DNA from: Caldithrix sp.
GTDB taxonomy: Bacteria; Zhuqueibacterota; Zhuqueibacteria; Thermofontimicrobiales; Sulfurfontimicrobiaceae
Assembly: GCA_020722815.1 (NCBI GenBank)
Contig: DYKB01000005.1
Location: forward strand, 8,270 to 72,269
DNA length: 64,000 bases
Reading direction: 5' to 3'
In this document: positions 63,680 through 64,000 of the stretch, piece after piece
Layout: every line of letters begins with the position of its first letter
Position numbering within the stretch: the stretch's first letter is position 1
Position numbers and translations under genes: made by a program
The notes under the pieces: generated by a model
What the model was told of the DNA's origin: nothing
The model's input: only the letters and a program-made list of their open reading frames with translations
Database searches by the model: none

Positions 63680-64000
63680 TTAATTGCCAACTTTTTGAAC
63701 CAGTACTTTGAATGATTCAAAATCGGAAACCGCCATTTCGGCCAATATTTTTCGATTTATAAGAATATTATTCTCTTTTAGTGCATTCATTAAGCGGGAA
63801 TATGACATTCCACCAAGATGGGCCGCGGCATTAATTCGGGCGATCCATAGTCTTCTGTATTCGCGTTTTTTCGCTCGGCGATCACGATAAGAATATTGTA
63901 ATCCCTTTTCAACGGCTTCATTGGCCGTTCGAAACAGGTTCTTTTTACCACCAAAGTAACCTTTAGCCATTCGAATTAATTTACGACGCCTTCGATGTGA
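63680..64000 (-). CDS. rplT: 50S ribosomal protein L20, 5' end cut by window edge
   Basis: 107 residues are visible and the frame is open to the window edge at 64000. The ATG at 63970 is internal: upstream codons read SHRRRRKLIR, which joins the family sequence LAKGYFGG. YRDRRAKKREYRRLWIARINAAAHLGGMSYSRLMNAL is diagnostic of L20. It binds 23S rRNA early in 50S assembly. infC and rpmI probably lie upstream, outside the window. Confidence 0.96.
   Translation of the reverse strand, partial: SHRRRRKLIRMAKGYFGGKKNLFRTANEAVEKGLQYSYRDRRAKKREYRRLWIARINAAAHLGGMSYSRLMNALKENNILINRKILAEMAVSDFESFKVLVQKVGN

Overview
The window looks like a stretch of chromosome from an uncultured, moderately AT-rich, Gram-negative bacterium. 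The best guess is the FCB supergroup (Calditrichota or KSB1-like lineages). The basis is a secreted protein with a FlgD-like Ig C-terminus, a lipoprotein-like PpiC isomerase, an LapA-type membrane protein, a SPOR-domain envelope protein and the housekeeping gene order on the right. No rRNA is present, so the placement is inference.

Layout. 1-10.4 kb is a defence island on the plus strand: a type III-like restriction-modification pair (methyltransferase cut by the window edge, then a complete helicase-nuclease), a PIN toxin-antitoxin pair, an orphan antitoxin-like gene, the decayed 3' tail of a second restriction helicase, and a Gabija-like pair (OLD-family ATPase-TOPRIM nuclease plus UvrD-like helicase). 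The nuclease is interrupted by one in-frame amber codon. The restriction operon is visibly richer in G+C than the rest, which suggests transfer. 10.5-33.5 kb is a loose accessory region: a ThuA-like protein, membrane proteins, a large hybrid sensor kinase, decayed WYL-regulator and M24-peptidase genes, a GH92 mannosidase, a nitrilase-fold protein without its catalytic Cys, a GT51 glycosyltransferase, a 1.27-kaa GH38-like protein lacking key catalytic residues, a FlgD-Ig protein, a transposase relic and a TPR protein. Several families of short non-autonomous elements lie here, some with exact 8-bp target duplications.

33.5-64 kb is mainly core genome on the minus strand: amidase, homocysteine methyltransferase, SPOR protein, miaB and mtaB; then the compact run trpS-scpA-scpB-rluB-cmk-plsC-ispH-rpsA, in which several neighbours overlap; HNH and Trm112-like genes; a GT2/phosphoglycosyl-transferase fusion upstream of accA; a GAF protein; tRNA-Leu(CAA) and tRNA-Arg(CCG); a PpiC isomerase; an RRM protein; and zapB-like-zapA-6S RNA-rny-ymdB-folD, ending in rplT cut by the window edge.

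The most rewarding items are the amber-interrupted Gabija-like nuclease, three separate enzyme-fold proteins that have lost signature catalytic residues, tandem same-site insertions of a 91/156-bp element, and two candidate structured RNAs near 54.0 and 55.5 kb. All calls come from reading the sequence; no database search was run.
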